This document shows, one piece after another, positions 33,152 through 44,448 of a stretch of DNA of 64,000 bases (positions are counted from its first letter, which is position 1; each line of letters opens with the position of its first letter). The notes under the pieces are model-generated. The model did not search any database. It saw only the letters and a program-made list of their open reading frames with translations, and was not told the origin of the DNA. The stretch is taken from contig NC_091674.1 in assembly GCF_042453785.1 (NCBI RefSeq), positions 23,204,001 through 23,268,000 on the forward strand, given 5' to 3'. The position numbers were made by a program, and so were the translations under genes. Origin of the DNA: Malus domestica. Its lineage: Eukaryota > Streptophyta > Magnoliopsida > Rosales > Rosaceae.

Positions 33152-36100
33152 TGTTGTAGGCATAATTTACTGAACAATTATGGAGGCCTTAGAGAGAAGG
33201 GTGCGGCAATAAGTAGAGAGAAAGAAAGAGATGTGTAATTATGGGTGTGTGTTATTCCACCCCATTGTGTCTTTATTTATAGTAGTAGGGAAGGTTAATT
33301 CCTTTCCCTTTAGGATTACAACATTTAATAAGTAATCTACTCCTAATAGGAATAAAAGAGATATTCCAAGATATGTTAGGATTTACACAATCACATTCAT
33401 AATCTAATAGGACTACAACACTCCCCCTTGAGTGTGTAAATACTCAAGTAAATGGCGCATCAAGTCTTCAGTGATGAAGCAAGTATAGTTGATGAAGTCG
33501 TCGGCACAATGAGAGAATGCGAGTCTCAAATCAACGGAAGAATGCATAAAAAGTAAAACTCATAAAACATCGCTATGGTAAAACCCAAGATGGGGGAAAA
33601 ACCCATAGACTAAGGAGAAAAGTGAGAAGTTGCATTAAGTCAAAACTATACATCTTTTGGACGCAAGTAGAAGAGCTCACAAGGGTATGACCAGCCCAAG
33701 ATGGGTGCCTCGTTAAAACCTAGTTAGGTAGCAAAAACCTAGTGGGAAAAATGCTCCTAATCGTAAGGGAAAATAGTACATTAAGATCAAGTGAATATAC
33801 TTTTAGATACTCCCTCTAAGTTTAACATAACTTCCAAATGAGAACTACAAGCATTGCATATGATAGTTAGGCATATCAATTCCTCGAACAAGCTTCTAGA
33901 AGATTGAATTCGGCAATGACGTCATGTAGAGGTCGGCAAGGTTGTCTAGGATCGGCTTGCATGACTTCAATCTCTTGATGCTTTGTTGATGTAGATGTAA
34001 ACGCAATATGTCTTGGTGTTGACCTTGTTGATGTATCATGGCTTGGTCGGGTTAATACATGCGGCATAATCTTTATGAATCGTAATTGGGATTCAACAAT
34101 GGATGAAAACATAGCAAGTACTTCGAATATGCTCAACAAGAACTCCTAACCATGTCTCACTTGTGGCATAGTGAAGTAAGGTGAGTCTTGGAACAATTCA
34201 AAGATTTCGCAACTAAGGTCATATCGTGGACCTCCAAGATATTGCGATATCCCTTAATGGTAAAGGCATAACCATTCGGGGATTTTGCCTTGTGCGAGTT
34301 TGATAAGTAACATACGTCAGCATAACTACAAGGCAAGCATCATTTTGAGGATCAGGGGGGTTGGATCCGCTGAGATGCGTTGGGATTTGCCCATGAAATA
34401 CCTTCAGGGTATGTCTTTAATACCAATTCAGTGGATGCGTGTAGGCGCGGTGCTGCATCTTTACCAAGATGAACAACAAAAGATATGTCCTGTCTAAATA
34501 CAATGAGCTAAGTACAACGAAGTGCAAAGTTGAACTTAGATATGGAATTTCGGATTCCATAACCTCTTCAAGGATCCCATTTGCATATAACGTATGGACG
34601 ATCAAAGGTATACTCAAAAGTAACACACTTGGGGTGTAGTTTGACTGGTAGACCAAAATACCGTTAGAATAATGCTTCAACTTCGGGTTAAGGCATAAAT
34701 GAGTTTTCCCAATATCCTTCATCTCAAATTCCATCTTCAGGTGCGAGGCAGTTTTATCAAGCTATTCCGAAGCTTTAGTCAGATTCGTGTTAACGACATA
34801 AACTGTAACTCTAGCAATTTGGAATAAGACTTCATAGTTTAACATGCAAGGGCATAATTCACATCTCTAATTGATCAAATAATCACTTAAACGGGTATAC
34901 CACGTCCGTCTGATTGTAAGTGAACGCCTCAAACAAGTAAAGAGGGTGTTCCGTGATTTTGAAACTATTTGAACCAGTCCATGTAATTCTTCAAAAACTT
35001 ACATGTAAATCTCCGTATCTATATCCCCATGTAAAAAACACTAACCACATTTCATAATGCTACTATCAATCACAGGATGTTTTAAGAGAAACCTTGTGTC
35101 GTAAGGCGTGCATCATATCGCATTATTTCATTCATCTCATAACGTTTCATTTCTCATTTGTAACACAATAAAGTTACCTTAGGCAGTGTAGGAACTACAA
35201 GTCCAAAACACACTTTGGTAAGGAATTTGACCTGGATTATAACTTTAGTTGTCACTTAATCAACGGAACATAATTTGATATCGTCGCTTTTTATTTATGT
35301 CGGTAACTACCATATAAATGAAAACATCATCGATGATAATCTCATTTCAACTCCATTTTCTCATCTAAACTAGTATACTAGACCAAGAACTTTTAAGTAT
35401 TGGGAGAAATCCTGATTAATCTCATGAGATGAAGATGATTTGCGATCAAGTATGGATTCATTGTTGTGCCGTGTCTTCCTCTTCTAGGGAAGTGAATCCT
35501 ACGAACCGAGTGATCTGTCATGCTCCAGGCCAAGACAGATTGATTGGTTATCTACTGGTGTACCGGACCGTCCAACAGGGGCGGCACACCCTCCAACAAG
35601 AGTGGCACACCCCCAAGGAGGTTAACTCGATGTCTATAAAGTACGTATATCCTTGCAAGCATGTTTACAGCTGGTATATGATCTCGTCACTTCAGCTAGA
35701 TCAGAGGAATGCGTCTTGAGCAATATCACACTTGTGCAGTATAAAGATCGAGATGAGACATAGTAGGCAACGTCTACGCAAATTCACGTCGTTCTCTAGG
35801 AACGTTAATGTTCGTATCTCCCCCTAACGGCGGGAAGACTGTCTCATTAAAGTGACAACCCGTAAATGAGAGGTAAAGAGATCGCATGCAAGGGCTCGAA
35901 GAAAGTTAGTGTGAAGGAGAATCATGATCGACAAAAGATACACATCCTTCTTCGATGACCCATGGTGGTACATTGCGGCATCGCAACTTGGCACATAGAA
36001 TGCACACCCAAATGCGTAAATACGAAAATCATCAGGTTCGTACCCAGTAACCAACTGTAACATCATATAAGTTGGGTGGCAATAGGCTTTAAGGCGAACC

Positions 36101-38663
36101 AACATAACTGCGTACAAGGATTGCATAGCCTTAGGTAGAAACTGAAAACTTGGTACGTTGACCAAAATTCGGGCGATAATTTAAATTGCACTTTATGATC
36201 ACTAGGCGAGGCTATTTGGGGTGAACATGGGAATTCAATGTTCAATTATAAACCCAAAATACATGCAATACTTTATCGAAAACCGTCGATATAAACTCTC
36301 CGGCATTATCCAATCTCCCAGACCTTAAGGGATAAGTAGGATGGTAAGCCCTTAATCGGCCATGAGGTTTAGCAGTAATGTTTGTGGACAAACATGTGAC
36401 CAGTTTGTCGATTCATCAACCAAAACCATAAGTATTTTATATGGTTCGCATTTTGGTTGGATTAGTCCACATATATTCCCTTGAATCCACTATGAAAAAT
36501 AAGTCATGTCGTATCTTTGCAAGGAATGATATAGAAATCAATTTCCCAAATGAGCAGGCTTTGGCAAAGTGTGCTTGTAGGCACAATATCCTTACTTCAG
36601 ATAAGGAGATGGGTTGTAACATCATTGATCGACCTAAGTGTCCCAAAAAGTCGTGTCAAAACAAGTAAACTACTCAATCACCCAGCTCCAGGCCGGCCAC
36701 ATGTGGCGTGTTCCCAATTGGGAGACAACCTATTGGCCCCAAATCAAAGCTTTGGGCTCATTTTTGGAGGTTATGATCATTGTCATCTCAAATATCCTTA
36801 AAAACTCAACGTCAGGGAGAATTTAAGGTCCCTTAAATGGTGATTTAGTACCATTCATACAACGAGGAGTGTGCCAATGCTCTAAATCAGGTTGTTTAGA
36901 CCTGAAGTCGTTGTTAGAGATGTGATTTAGGTGTAAAGTTAATGATTGGTTCTATGGGAATGAATCATCCATAAGTAAAGTTAGAACATTCGAGTTCTAA
37001 GACATGGTTTTCATGAAAATTGTCGGGTTTTCATGGGTGTATTGTTTTATGAAAACTTCAGGTTTCAAAGGCACTAAATGTGAAACTACAAGTTCAATTT
37101 AGTTTATGAACGTTTAGTTCATAAAAGAGAGGTTCCTGCAAGAACACAGAATGCAATATACAACTAATTGTAGTGGATTTGGGTTACTTCAAGAACTCAA
37201 GTATGAGTGCTTCGGGACTACGAAAGTATGTCAACGGTTCAAAGTATAAAATAAATTATTGAATCGTTAATGTCCAAAAGTGATCTTCAGGTCAATAATT
37301 TTGGATTCATTATCAGATTAATGAACTGCAGGTCACTTTTAATTAATTCAATAGATCAGGACCATTCAGGGTCGATCGTAGAAGCAAAGATAATGACTTC
37401 GGATCATATTCACTTTAGATGGCTTCGGGCCAAATAATTAAGAAAATATAACCTAGTGTGGCTTTAACCAAAAACGTCCAAAAATATTTGGGTATGGTTA
37501 AGAAGCGAGGGATACCAAAATATGTCACTAGATCGAAAAAAAACTTGAAAAGACACAGCCCAATAAGGGTGGGCTGGTAGTGTGAGGCCCGGCCTTACAG
37601 CAAGCTGCAGGCCTTGGGTTATATTACATGGCTGCATAACAGCCCAAATTGGTTGCAAGTCAGCGAGCCAAAGAAGAAGACCGAGCCCAGCAATACGGGG
37701 CTGGCTGGTATTGGGCATTAGCCCGAAAAGAGGCCCAACATGCGCTAGTTTTTTTGTTGACACAATGTAAGCCTGGCTATTGCTGAGCAGGCCGAGATAT
37801 AGGCTTCTAGAACAAACGGGGGTATGAAGCCCATGGACCCAATTGTAGCACAAAACTCAAAAGGCTGCCATGTCGCAAACCTAAGCTTCAGGCTTGGCGG
37901 CGTGGCTCGGATTGGCTCAAAGCCACAAAAACAAATCCCTGAGTTTTTTTTTCTTTTTTTTTTCAACATCTAGGGTTTGGAAAACCCTACTTGCTTCTAA
38001 TTTATTTCGATACTTTGACCCACAAATTTCACATAGCATTCATGCGTATATATATATATCGGAAGGAAAATATAAACATAGGGGTTTCATGCATCATGGG
38101 GAATGTTTTCATGCTTCAAGGTCGTTTGAAATATCTTACTTTATTTTAAGCGTACCTGATTGGTAGAAAACAACAAAAGCCTTTGAATTTGTAGATGTTC
38201 CTTCTCGAAAAGCCGGAATTACATCTCCAACGCGTTGTATCACGTTCAACATAGAAAAATTAAATTGAATCAATAACATGTAGATAAATTCAAAATAATA
38301 AATTAATCACAAAAAGAATGATTAAAACGTAATACTCCCCTGATTGAAGAATAAACTCTCTTTTTAGCGCAACGTCAAGAGCGTGCTGATAACGTGTTGT
38401 AGGCATAATTTACAAAACAATTATGGAGGCCTTAGAGAGAGGGGTGCGACAATAGGTAGAGAGAAAGAAAGAGATGTGTAATTGTGGGTATGTGTTATTC
38501 CACCTTATTGTGCCTTTATTTATAGTAATACGGAAGGTTAATTCATTTCCCTTTAGGATTACAACATTTAATAGGCAATCTACTCCTAATAGGAATAAAA
38601 GAGATATTCCAAGATATACTAGGATTTACACAATCACATTCCTAATCTAATAGGACTGCAACA
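33152..38663 (-). mobile_element. Ty1/copia LTR retrotransposon B (nested)
   Basis: LTRs of 269 bp (33152-33420 and 38395-38663) begin TGTTGTAGGC and end TACAACA or TGCAACA, flanked by TTTAA (33147-33151, 38664-38668). On the minus strand the primer site region TTATCAGCACG follows the right LTR and a GGGGGAG purine tract precedes the left one. Between them lie decayed integrase (ACSFGKLI near 36540; GYEPDDFRIYAFGCA near 36000) and reverse transcriptase (MKDIGKTHLCL near 34710) pieces. The LTRs differ at about 19 of 268 bases by eye (7 %), so it is older than copia A. Coding parts are heavily broken. Confidence 0.92.
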
Positions 38664-38805
38664 TTTAATACTTTATTCTTCTTCATAAGGAGGTATTTAT
38701 AGGATTACAAATGAGCAATACTAGTAAGTAAATAAATCAAAACAATGAAACTAAACCAAATCAAATCAAATCAAAATCCTAATTAAATCATATAAAATCA
38801 TTAAT

Positions 38806-39092
38806 GGCTTATTATATTAACACCCTACAAATTGTTGAAAAAACCTCATATACTTAATACACCCCATATTTTCTTTTTCACTTAAAAATTATCTTAATAC
38901 ACCCCACCTACTTTCCTATAATACCCTCACACTCTACATTCTCAATATACACCTTATATTTTATATATAGACCCCATATTTTCTATACACCCTATATTTC
39001 TCATATCTTAGGCTCTGAAATTTTTATTGTTGCACATTGTAATAGTTTTATGTCCCCCGAAGCTAACTTTGTCCTCATTTTTTGAACCTTAG
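38806..39092. other. AT-rich repeat stretch
   Basis: It repeats ACACCCCATATTTT-type words several times (38830-39000). No gene is recognised until the FHIT exon. Confidence 0.45.
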
Positions 39093-39406
39093 GATGGACC
39101 CCAAGGTGGACATATTGTACCCCATGTTCATATCCACATCCTCCCATGGAAATGTGGCGACTTCGAGAAAAATGATGAGATTTATGATGCAGTAAGATTG
39201 GAACATCTATCTCAAGTTTTATTAATGCGTGCTAATTCGTATGTTTTAGCCTCAAGTATTTACTATTTTTGTGTTCAATGATATAACTAGATGAAAAGGA
39301 GCAGGAATTAAAGCAAAAACTTAATTTAGACCAGGAAATGAAAGACAAAAGCCTCGAGGAAATGACACAAGAAGCTGAAGAGTACAAAAAGTGTTTTAGA
39401 AGGTAG
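39093..39406 (+). pseudogene. FHIT-like HIT-family hydrolase, 3' exons only
   Basis: The first exon (39093-39191) reads [18 protein letters not shown], the histidine-triad of Fhit-type diadenosine polyphosphate hydrolases, then [12 protein letters not shown]. The second (about 39287-39406) reads LDEKEQELKQKLNL, SLEEMTQEAEEYKKCFRR and a stop, as in plant FHIT. All upstream exons are absent; repetitive DNA lies there instead. The acceptor of the last exon appears lost (ATAA precedes CTAGATGAA where AG would be expected). This is a 5'-truncated gene remnant. Confidence 0.82.
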
Positions 39407-39739
39407 AATATATATTTCAGATGTTCCGATATGCGGCACAAGCATCTTACTATAGTGCAAGAAAGCACCATTAAAAATCACCACTACCTAGTTGAAAATC
39501 ACCATTAAAAAATAAACCTTTTTTTTTACAAACGTACTCTCACATGGCAATTAATATATTTCAGTTCAGTTTGTAAAACATAAATCAGTCATAATCAAGA
39601 CATATCGTTTCAGTGGTGAGCGTTATTTACTGCAAGAGTATGCTAATTTTGTGCAACCGATGGCATGGGATGTCCTGGTGCCAAACGTAGTTGTACAAAA
39701 CAAAAGGAGTCAATTAGCTTTCAAAAACAACGTTCAATG

Positions 39740-40620
39740 TTGCAAAAAAAAGTAAGTCAACTCTTAGTACCTGTATAAAGTGATTGTCATTGACTAAACC
39801 AATTGCAATCTTAGGAAGATTAGTGGCCTCATCATCTCCTAATACATATAAAGGTAGGAATGAGAGGCATTCCAAAAAGGGATAAAAAAAATCACCACTA
39901 CACGATAACATGAAGCTATAAGATGGCCCATATCTGGCATGCTCATCCAGTAGAGTTCTGATGCATATGAATCTTCAAAATAGTTAAGTGCTTCTCTTTC
40001 CAACCAAAAGCTTGCTCATATAGGAATGGGCAACCACATACTTCCACCAATAGGTCCTTACGTACCCTTAGTCATGAATCTTGACCAAATCTCATTGCCC
40101 CAACTATGACTCTATATCCACAATTACCATTTCCAAGGACATCAATTGCAATAGTAATGTATTGCTTTATTACCTCAGGAAACTATCTCTTATATTGATT
40201 CGTAGGGGTGGTCGAATTGCGTAAAATTGAGCTATAAGTCTATATAGTAATCAAGGGTTACTTAGTGAAGTTACAGTTAGTATATCAAACACCACAACTA
40301 TAAAGATAAGGGCATACTGGTACCTTTAATTTGCGTGGTCTTCCTCTTAGTTTCTTTTTAGAGGGTTGTGCTTGGCTATCATGACTTGAAAAAGCTTCTA
40401 CAATCTCAAAGGCCGATGGCAAACGACGAGTAGAAGTGTCAACTTTACATGGACGTCCTTTGGTTTTAATTTTTTTAACTGGTTTTGTAAGTGTCGTGGA
40501 ACTTGGGTTCATCAACTCCTCTATTTTAATGCATAGTTGTCGTCTAGATTCATTAGTTTGACCCTCAAACCAGTTGACAAATCGTTCACCCCTATAAGGT
40601 CCAATATATCCATTCATATG
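39740..40620 (-). pseudogene. OTU-protease-type segment joined to the transposase
   Basis: The minus strand reads ESRRQLCIKIEELMNPSSTT, KTKGRPCKVDTSTRRLPS, FEIVEAF and an AT-hook-like LRGRPRKLKVP (40600-40290). After a probable intron come YITIAIDVLGNGNCGYRVI (about 40165-40110) and, further on, NDNHFIQV (39810-39775). GNGNCGYR and NDNHF are the catalytic Cys and His blocks of OTU-type cysteine proteases found in plant MULE/FAR1-like proteins. The part between has several stops. The linker is in the same open frame as Harbinger residues YYIVDAGYPHMNGYIGPYRG (40285-40725). Confidence 0.7.
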
Positions 40621-41554
40621 TGGATATCCAGCATCAACTATATAATATTTACCTACACCATAATTGTAAAGAAAAACAAAAAGATTTTTGTGTTCGTAAG
40701 ATAATAAATGAATAAACATATTCATATAGGACTAAAGTTGATTACTAACTAGAAGAGGGATAAGGAAATTTCAATTATGTTGTTCTCAAGGCCTCTATAA
40801 ATATACGTGAATCATGAGTAGCACCCTCCCATGTAGCCCAAACAATTGTAAAACACATATTAAAATCACATACAACCATAACATGTTGAGTTGTGTTTCC
40901 TTTTCTACCAATATATGGTACTTGCATTTCTCTAGGCACCACAACTGGGACATGTGTTCCGTCAATTGCCCCTATGCAACCTTTAAAATATGGCCAATAT
41001 CAATTGTCATCCTTAATTTTATTTGAAACTCTCTTGAATTGCCGATCATGTGGGCATATAATATTGGTGGCCATGCGAGAAACAACATCTAATAATATCC
41101 CAAACCACCTAGAAACAGTCTTACTGGAGCGTTGAAACCTCTCTTAGATAATTCTATTAGTGTGCCTATGACCTAATGTGTTAAGAAACATTGCTAATGC
41201 TTCTTCCAATATTATATCTCCAATTCTTTTTAAGCCATAATCATGCTTCAAAGTCTCTAATAAGTCCTTAAAAACATGATGTTCAATCTTAAATTGTTCA
41301 TGGCATCTTATGGGATGACCATTTAAAACTTCCATTACCCATCTATGTCCTGTATATGAAGAAGTCCTACAAGGTACTTTGTCAACATACTTTAACCATT
41401 CAGACACAGTCGTGACACAGCCTGCAAAAACCAATTGATAAAATTCGTCATCACTTCCATCAGTAGATGTGTTTGTATTGCTACTGTCACTACTACTAAT
41501 ACTCATATGTGTAAACACAAAGAAATATTTAATAAAAGAGCAATATACATTCAT
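40620..41554 (-). pseudogene. PIF/Harbinger transposase (DDE_Tnp_4/HARBI1-like)
   Basis: Minus-strand reading gives NGHPIRCHEQFKIEHHVFKD and LEEALAMFLNTLGHRHTNR (41320-41150), then RFQRSSKTVSRWF, GCIGAIDGTHVPVVVP (first catalytic Asp), GRKGNTTQHVMVVCDFNMCF and WEGATHDSRIF (second Asp region), and YYIVDAGYPHMNGYIGPYRG after a short gap. At least two in-frame stops are present and the usual C-terminal ERTFGVLK block is replaced by the OTU-type segment. It once moved DNA by cut-and-paste at TWA targets. Confidence 0.82.
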
Positions 41555-41721
41555 GGCAAAAAATAAAGATCACATTCTAGAGAAAGTTATAAAAATCATA
41601 TAATTAAAAACATTAAAAGCAAATGTTCAAACAATCCATTATGTAATAAATACTTATTCAATCACAAAAAAAAAAAAAAAACCATCTCGAAATACGATAA
41701 TCCTAAAATAAATGTGACGAT

Positions 41722-42690
41722 TCAAACTTTCTTGCTCTTAAGCCACATAATTTGTCTATTAGATTGCTTCAATGCAACAAACATCTCTCTATTTGTTCTT
41801 TCAGTGAAGATATCAACAACTTTCATAAAGAGCTCGTCATCATTCACAACTTCAGGCATTCCTTCCAAAACTTCCATCACTTCCTCAATGCTACAACCAG
41901 GCTTATCTTTGCTTTTAGAACAGTTGTTTATAGCTTGTAAAATACTATCTAATTGTTTTATCATCTTGGCCCCAATTCCAACTCTTTTAGAATCCCCTTG
42001 TTCTTTTTGTTCATTTTCCTTGTGTTGAAGGTTGAGCAGGGGAAGGTGTCTCAGCATCGACTATGTCGTCAAGTCCATCATTATTAACTATTTCATTCTC
42101 CAAATCATCTTGACTGTCTTTTTGTTCACCTATTGGAGCTTTCTGGACATTATTACTCATCAACCTTTGTGAGGGTGCCCACGCACCTACACCTGTAACA
42201 ACTCCTTCTTCAAACAAAATGTCAAGTTGGTCAACATTTTTCAATCCACTATTTCGATATTTTGCAACTTCAGGATTATCCTGAAATATTACCAACTAGA
42301 ATTAACAAATTGTGATAAAAGAACATAAATATGAAGTTGAATTCTCCATTGATTTGAGATAATAATTTCTCACCTTCACTTTTTTCTCCCACCACTCATC
42401 ACTTGCAATTATAGTTTGCTTCACAGGATCTCATCCTAAGCCAGCCTCTTTATCAACTAAAGATGTCCAAAATTTCCATTCTTTCTTAAGTGTTGTCCAT
42501 TTGTTCTTGAGTTGTTTATGAACATATGACCGTTGAGTAAGGTCATTAAATTTCTTAATAACATTTTTCCATCCAATCCTATTAAGATGACCGCCTGTTT
42601 GTTTCCGGCGAATGTCTCAGCCACACAAATGCTTATAAATGTCTCAACACTTGCATCACCCCACATTGCCTTGCTTTTTTTTTTTCATTG
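41722..42690 (-). pseudogene. Harbinger Myb/SANT-like accessory protein gene
   Basis: Upstream of the transposase on the same strand, three overlapping frames give VETFISICVAETFAGNK, GHLNRIGWKNVIKKF, LKNKWTTLKKEWKFW, DNPEVAKYRNSGLKNVDQLD and TGVGAWAPSQ, then a helical C-terminus to 41722. This is the Myb/SANT-like (L10-interacting MYB-type) DNA-binding partner that PIF/Harbinger elements encode. A frame change near 42590 and a stop near 42430 break it. Divergence of the two Harbinger genes is replaced here by a same-strand order. Confidence 0.75.
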
Positions 42691-43004
42691 CCTTCCCCAC
42701 ATGCATTTTGTACATCCTTAACTATATTTTTTGACATATCTATGAAGAGAAAGAAAAAAAAACCATAGCATGTAATAAGAGCATACACCATTGCTTATGT
42801 CCTAACTAACAACACGAAACTAAGTTAAAAACAATAATGCATGATTTGTAATCTAATACTTGCTATATAATGCAGTACACCACTGCTTGCAGTATTTGTG
42901 ACCCTAACAAGAAACTAATTGTTAAGTTGTTGTAATTGTAAGCTCGATTTGTATGTGCCCTCGATTACTAATGTTTTTATTTTTTGGTTCTTTTGGGATT
43001 TTAG

Positions 43005-43131
43005 ATTAACAGGTAGTACTGAGCATTTGTCGATGGAGGAAGTTGTTGGCATACATGAGGGATTTAAGCTCATGGATATTAACAACAAGGATAAGATTCC
43101 TGATGGGGATCTTCATATTATCATGGAAGCT
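43005..43131 (+). pseudogene. Calcium-dependent protein kinase exon fragment
   Basis: TEHLSMEEVVGIHEGFKLMD is the start of the calmodulin-like region of plant CDPKs, here followed by INNKDKI and then PDGDLHIIMEA. The family residues between (NLDELRVGLHKLG-type) are missing, so an internal deletion removed most of the first EF-hand. An acceptor-like TTTTAG precedes it and GTAATA follows. No kinase domain or other exons are near. Confidence 0.72.
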
Positions 43132-43468
43132 GTAATAATCTATATGCATGTTGGACTAATAATTAGTTATGACTTGTGGGCTAATAATAATCTATATGTA
43201 TATTCGACTCAAAGGATATGAAACCTTCTTGTTTGAATGACTGTGTGCATTGCGTTACTATTTTAAAGATCCATATAATGCTACAAATAATAATAAGAGG
43301 GCTTTCTTTTCTCTTAAACAAGGTGATGGTTTAAAGATCCATATATGCAGGGGACACTTATTCTCTATCAACAGGAGGCCGAAGGTTTGGCTTATGTTTT
43401 CTCCTTTTTGTTTCAATTCTGAAGCCATATTTTATTGCTTTCGAGTCAATTCACAACAATTTCGACAA

Positions 43469-43469
<1 letters not shown>

Positions 43470-43510
<41 letters not shown>

Positions 43511-43511
43511 C
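43470..43511. repeat. (TA)n microsatellite
   Basis: A pure TA tract of about 40 bases. Confidence 0.9.
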
Positions 43512-43852
43512 CAATAAAATTCTCACAGTACATACAAATTTAAGATAAGAAATAACATACATACCTCCACAAAAATTTCAGGTTATGAAGATGTAGAGAG
43601 ATTTGGGAAGATGGAGAGGAAGAGATGGAGACCAAGTGGACTACTCTAGCCTCCAAAATAATCTGAAAATAAAAAACCTTTTGTGTTTTCAACGTGCAAC
43701 CCTAGAAAAAATTATTGATGGTAGTTTTGATGATTTTATAAAGTGGAATAGCATTGTAGACTTTGCAAATTAAAAAATATGGATAATTTTGGAATTGAAA
43801 AAAATTCATTAAATTGAGCAAAGTGTTTCCCTTGTTTTCTGTGTGCAGCACT

Positions 43853-44030
43853 TTTAGGAGGACGCACCTCCTAGGTGCTTCTTAGAAAATGCTTCTTAGT
43901 GCTTCTACTTCTAGCTAAAAGCACTTTTAAAATGTTTGCCAAACGATAATTTTTTTAAATCTAAAGTGCTTTTACTCATTAGGAAGCGCTTTTGACTTTT
44001 TCAAAAGCACAACCAAACGAGTCCCGTATT
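43853..44030 (-). mobile_element. MITE-like end with AAGTGCTTTT words
   Basis: Its right end, complemented, reads CGGGACTCGTTTGGTTGTGC and matches the left end of the segment at 61168 (GGCTCGTTTGGATGTGC). The interior repeats AAGTGCTTTT and its complement. It looks like a degraded hAT-type MITE. Confidence 0.45.
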
Positions 44031-44169
44031 CACTAAAGGTTTACATAGTCCTGTGTTCAATAAACATTGTCATAATCTTGGATTAGGATTTGTCAAAGCA
44101 GTTTCTACTACTTTCATCTGATTTTGGTTTGATTTCAACCACAGCTTTACAATTCCTTCCCAGTTATGG

Positions 44170-44442
44170 TTGAGGGGGAGTAATGGGAGTAGTGTATTGG
44201 TTGAATTAGTTAGTCGGTTGAGAGTTAGATAAAACTGTTGAGGGAACTATTGTAATAAGAAAAGGTTGATAAGGGTAATGTTGTAATAGGGAAATAAGGG
44301 TTGTTACTATATAACCTCTTGATGTAATTGCTTCAAAAGGTCATTGTGTGTAATACAAAGTCAGATTGCATATTCTCTCTAATTCTCTTGTTCGCACTAC
44401 TTTCTTCTTACCTAAGCTTCTTCAATTCCTCCATAGTTAACA
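44170..44442 (+). mobile_element. Copia-type LTR relic with polypurine tract
   Basis: GGTTGAGGGGGAG has the form and place of a copia polypurine tract and is followed by an LTR-like stretch to AGTTAACA with a TATATAA-like box near 44310. Only a little internal sequence (about 44090-44170) remains to the left and no second LTR is visible. The right end directly abuts the WAT1 exon. Confidence 0.6.
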
Positions 44443-44448
44443 ATAAAT

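Larger units (their letters stand above)
31986..38805 (-). mobile_element. Non-autonomous LTR element, interrupted by copia B
   Basis: The left LTR (31986-32168; TGTTGGAAAAT on the minus strand) adjoins a purine tract (GAAGGGGAGGGG). The internal part is short, about 0.9 kb, and ends at a decayed initiator-Met-like primer site near 33062-33080. The second LTR starts at about 33083, is split by copia B after 33151 and resumes at 38664-38805, where its outer end is missing. Shared words include AATAAATCAAAACAAT and CCTAATTAAATCAT. There is no coding capacity. It must be older than copia B. Confidence 0.62.

Noticed and set aside
42919-43221. 100-residue open frame as an intact EF-hand protein
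   Set aside because: Only about 42 residues match CDPK, the EF-hand loop is deleted, and the rest is intron-like sequence.
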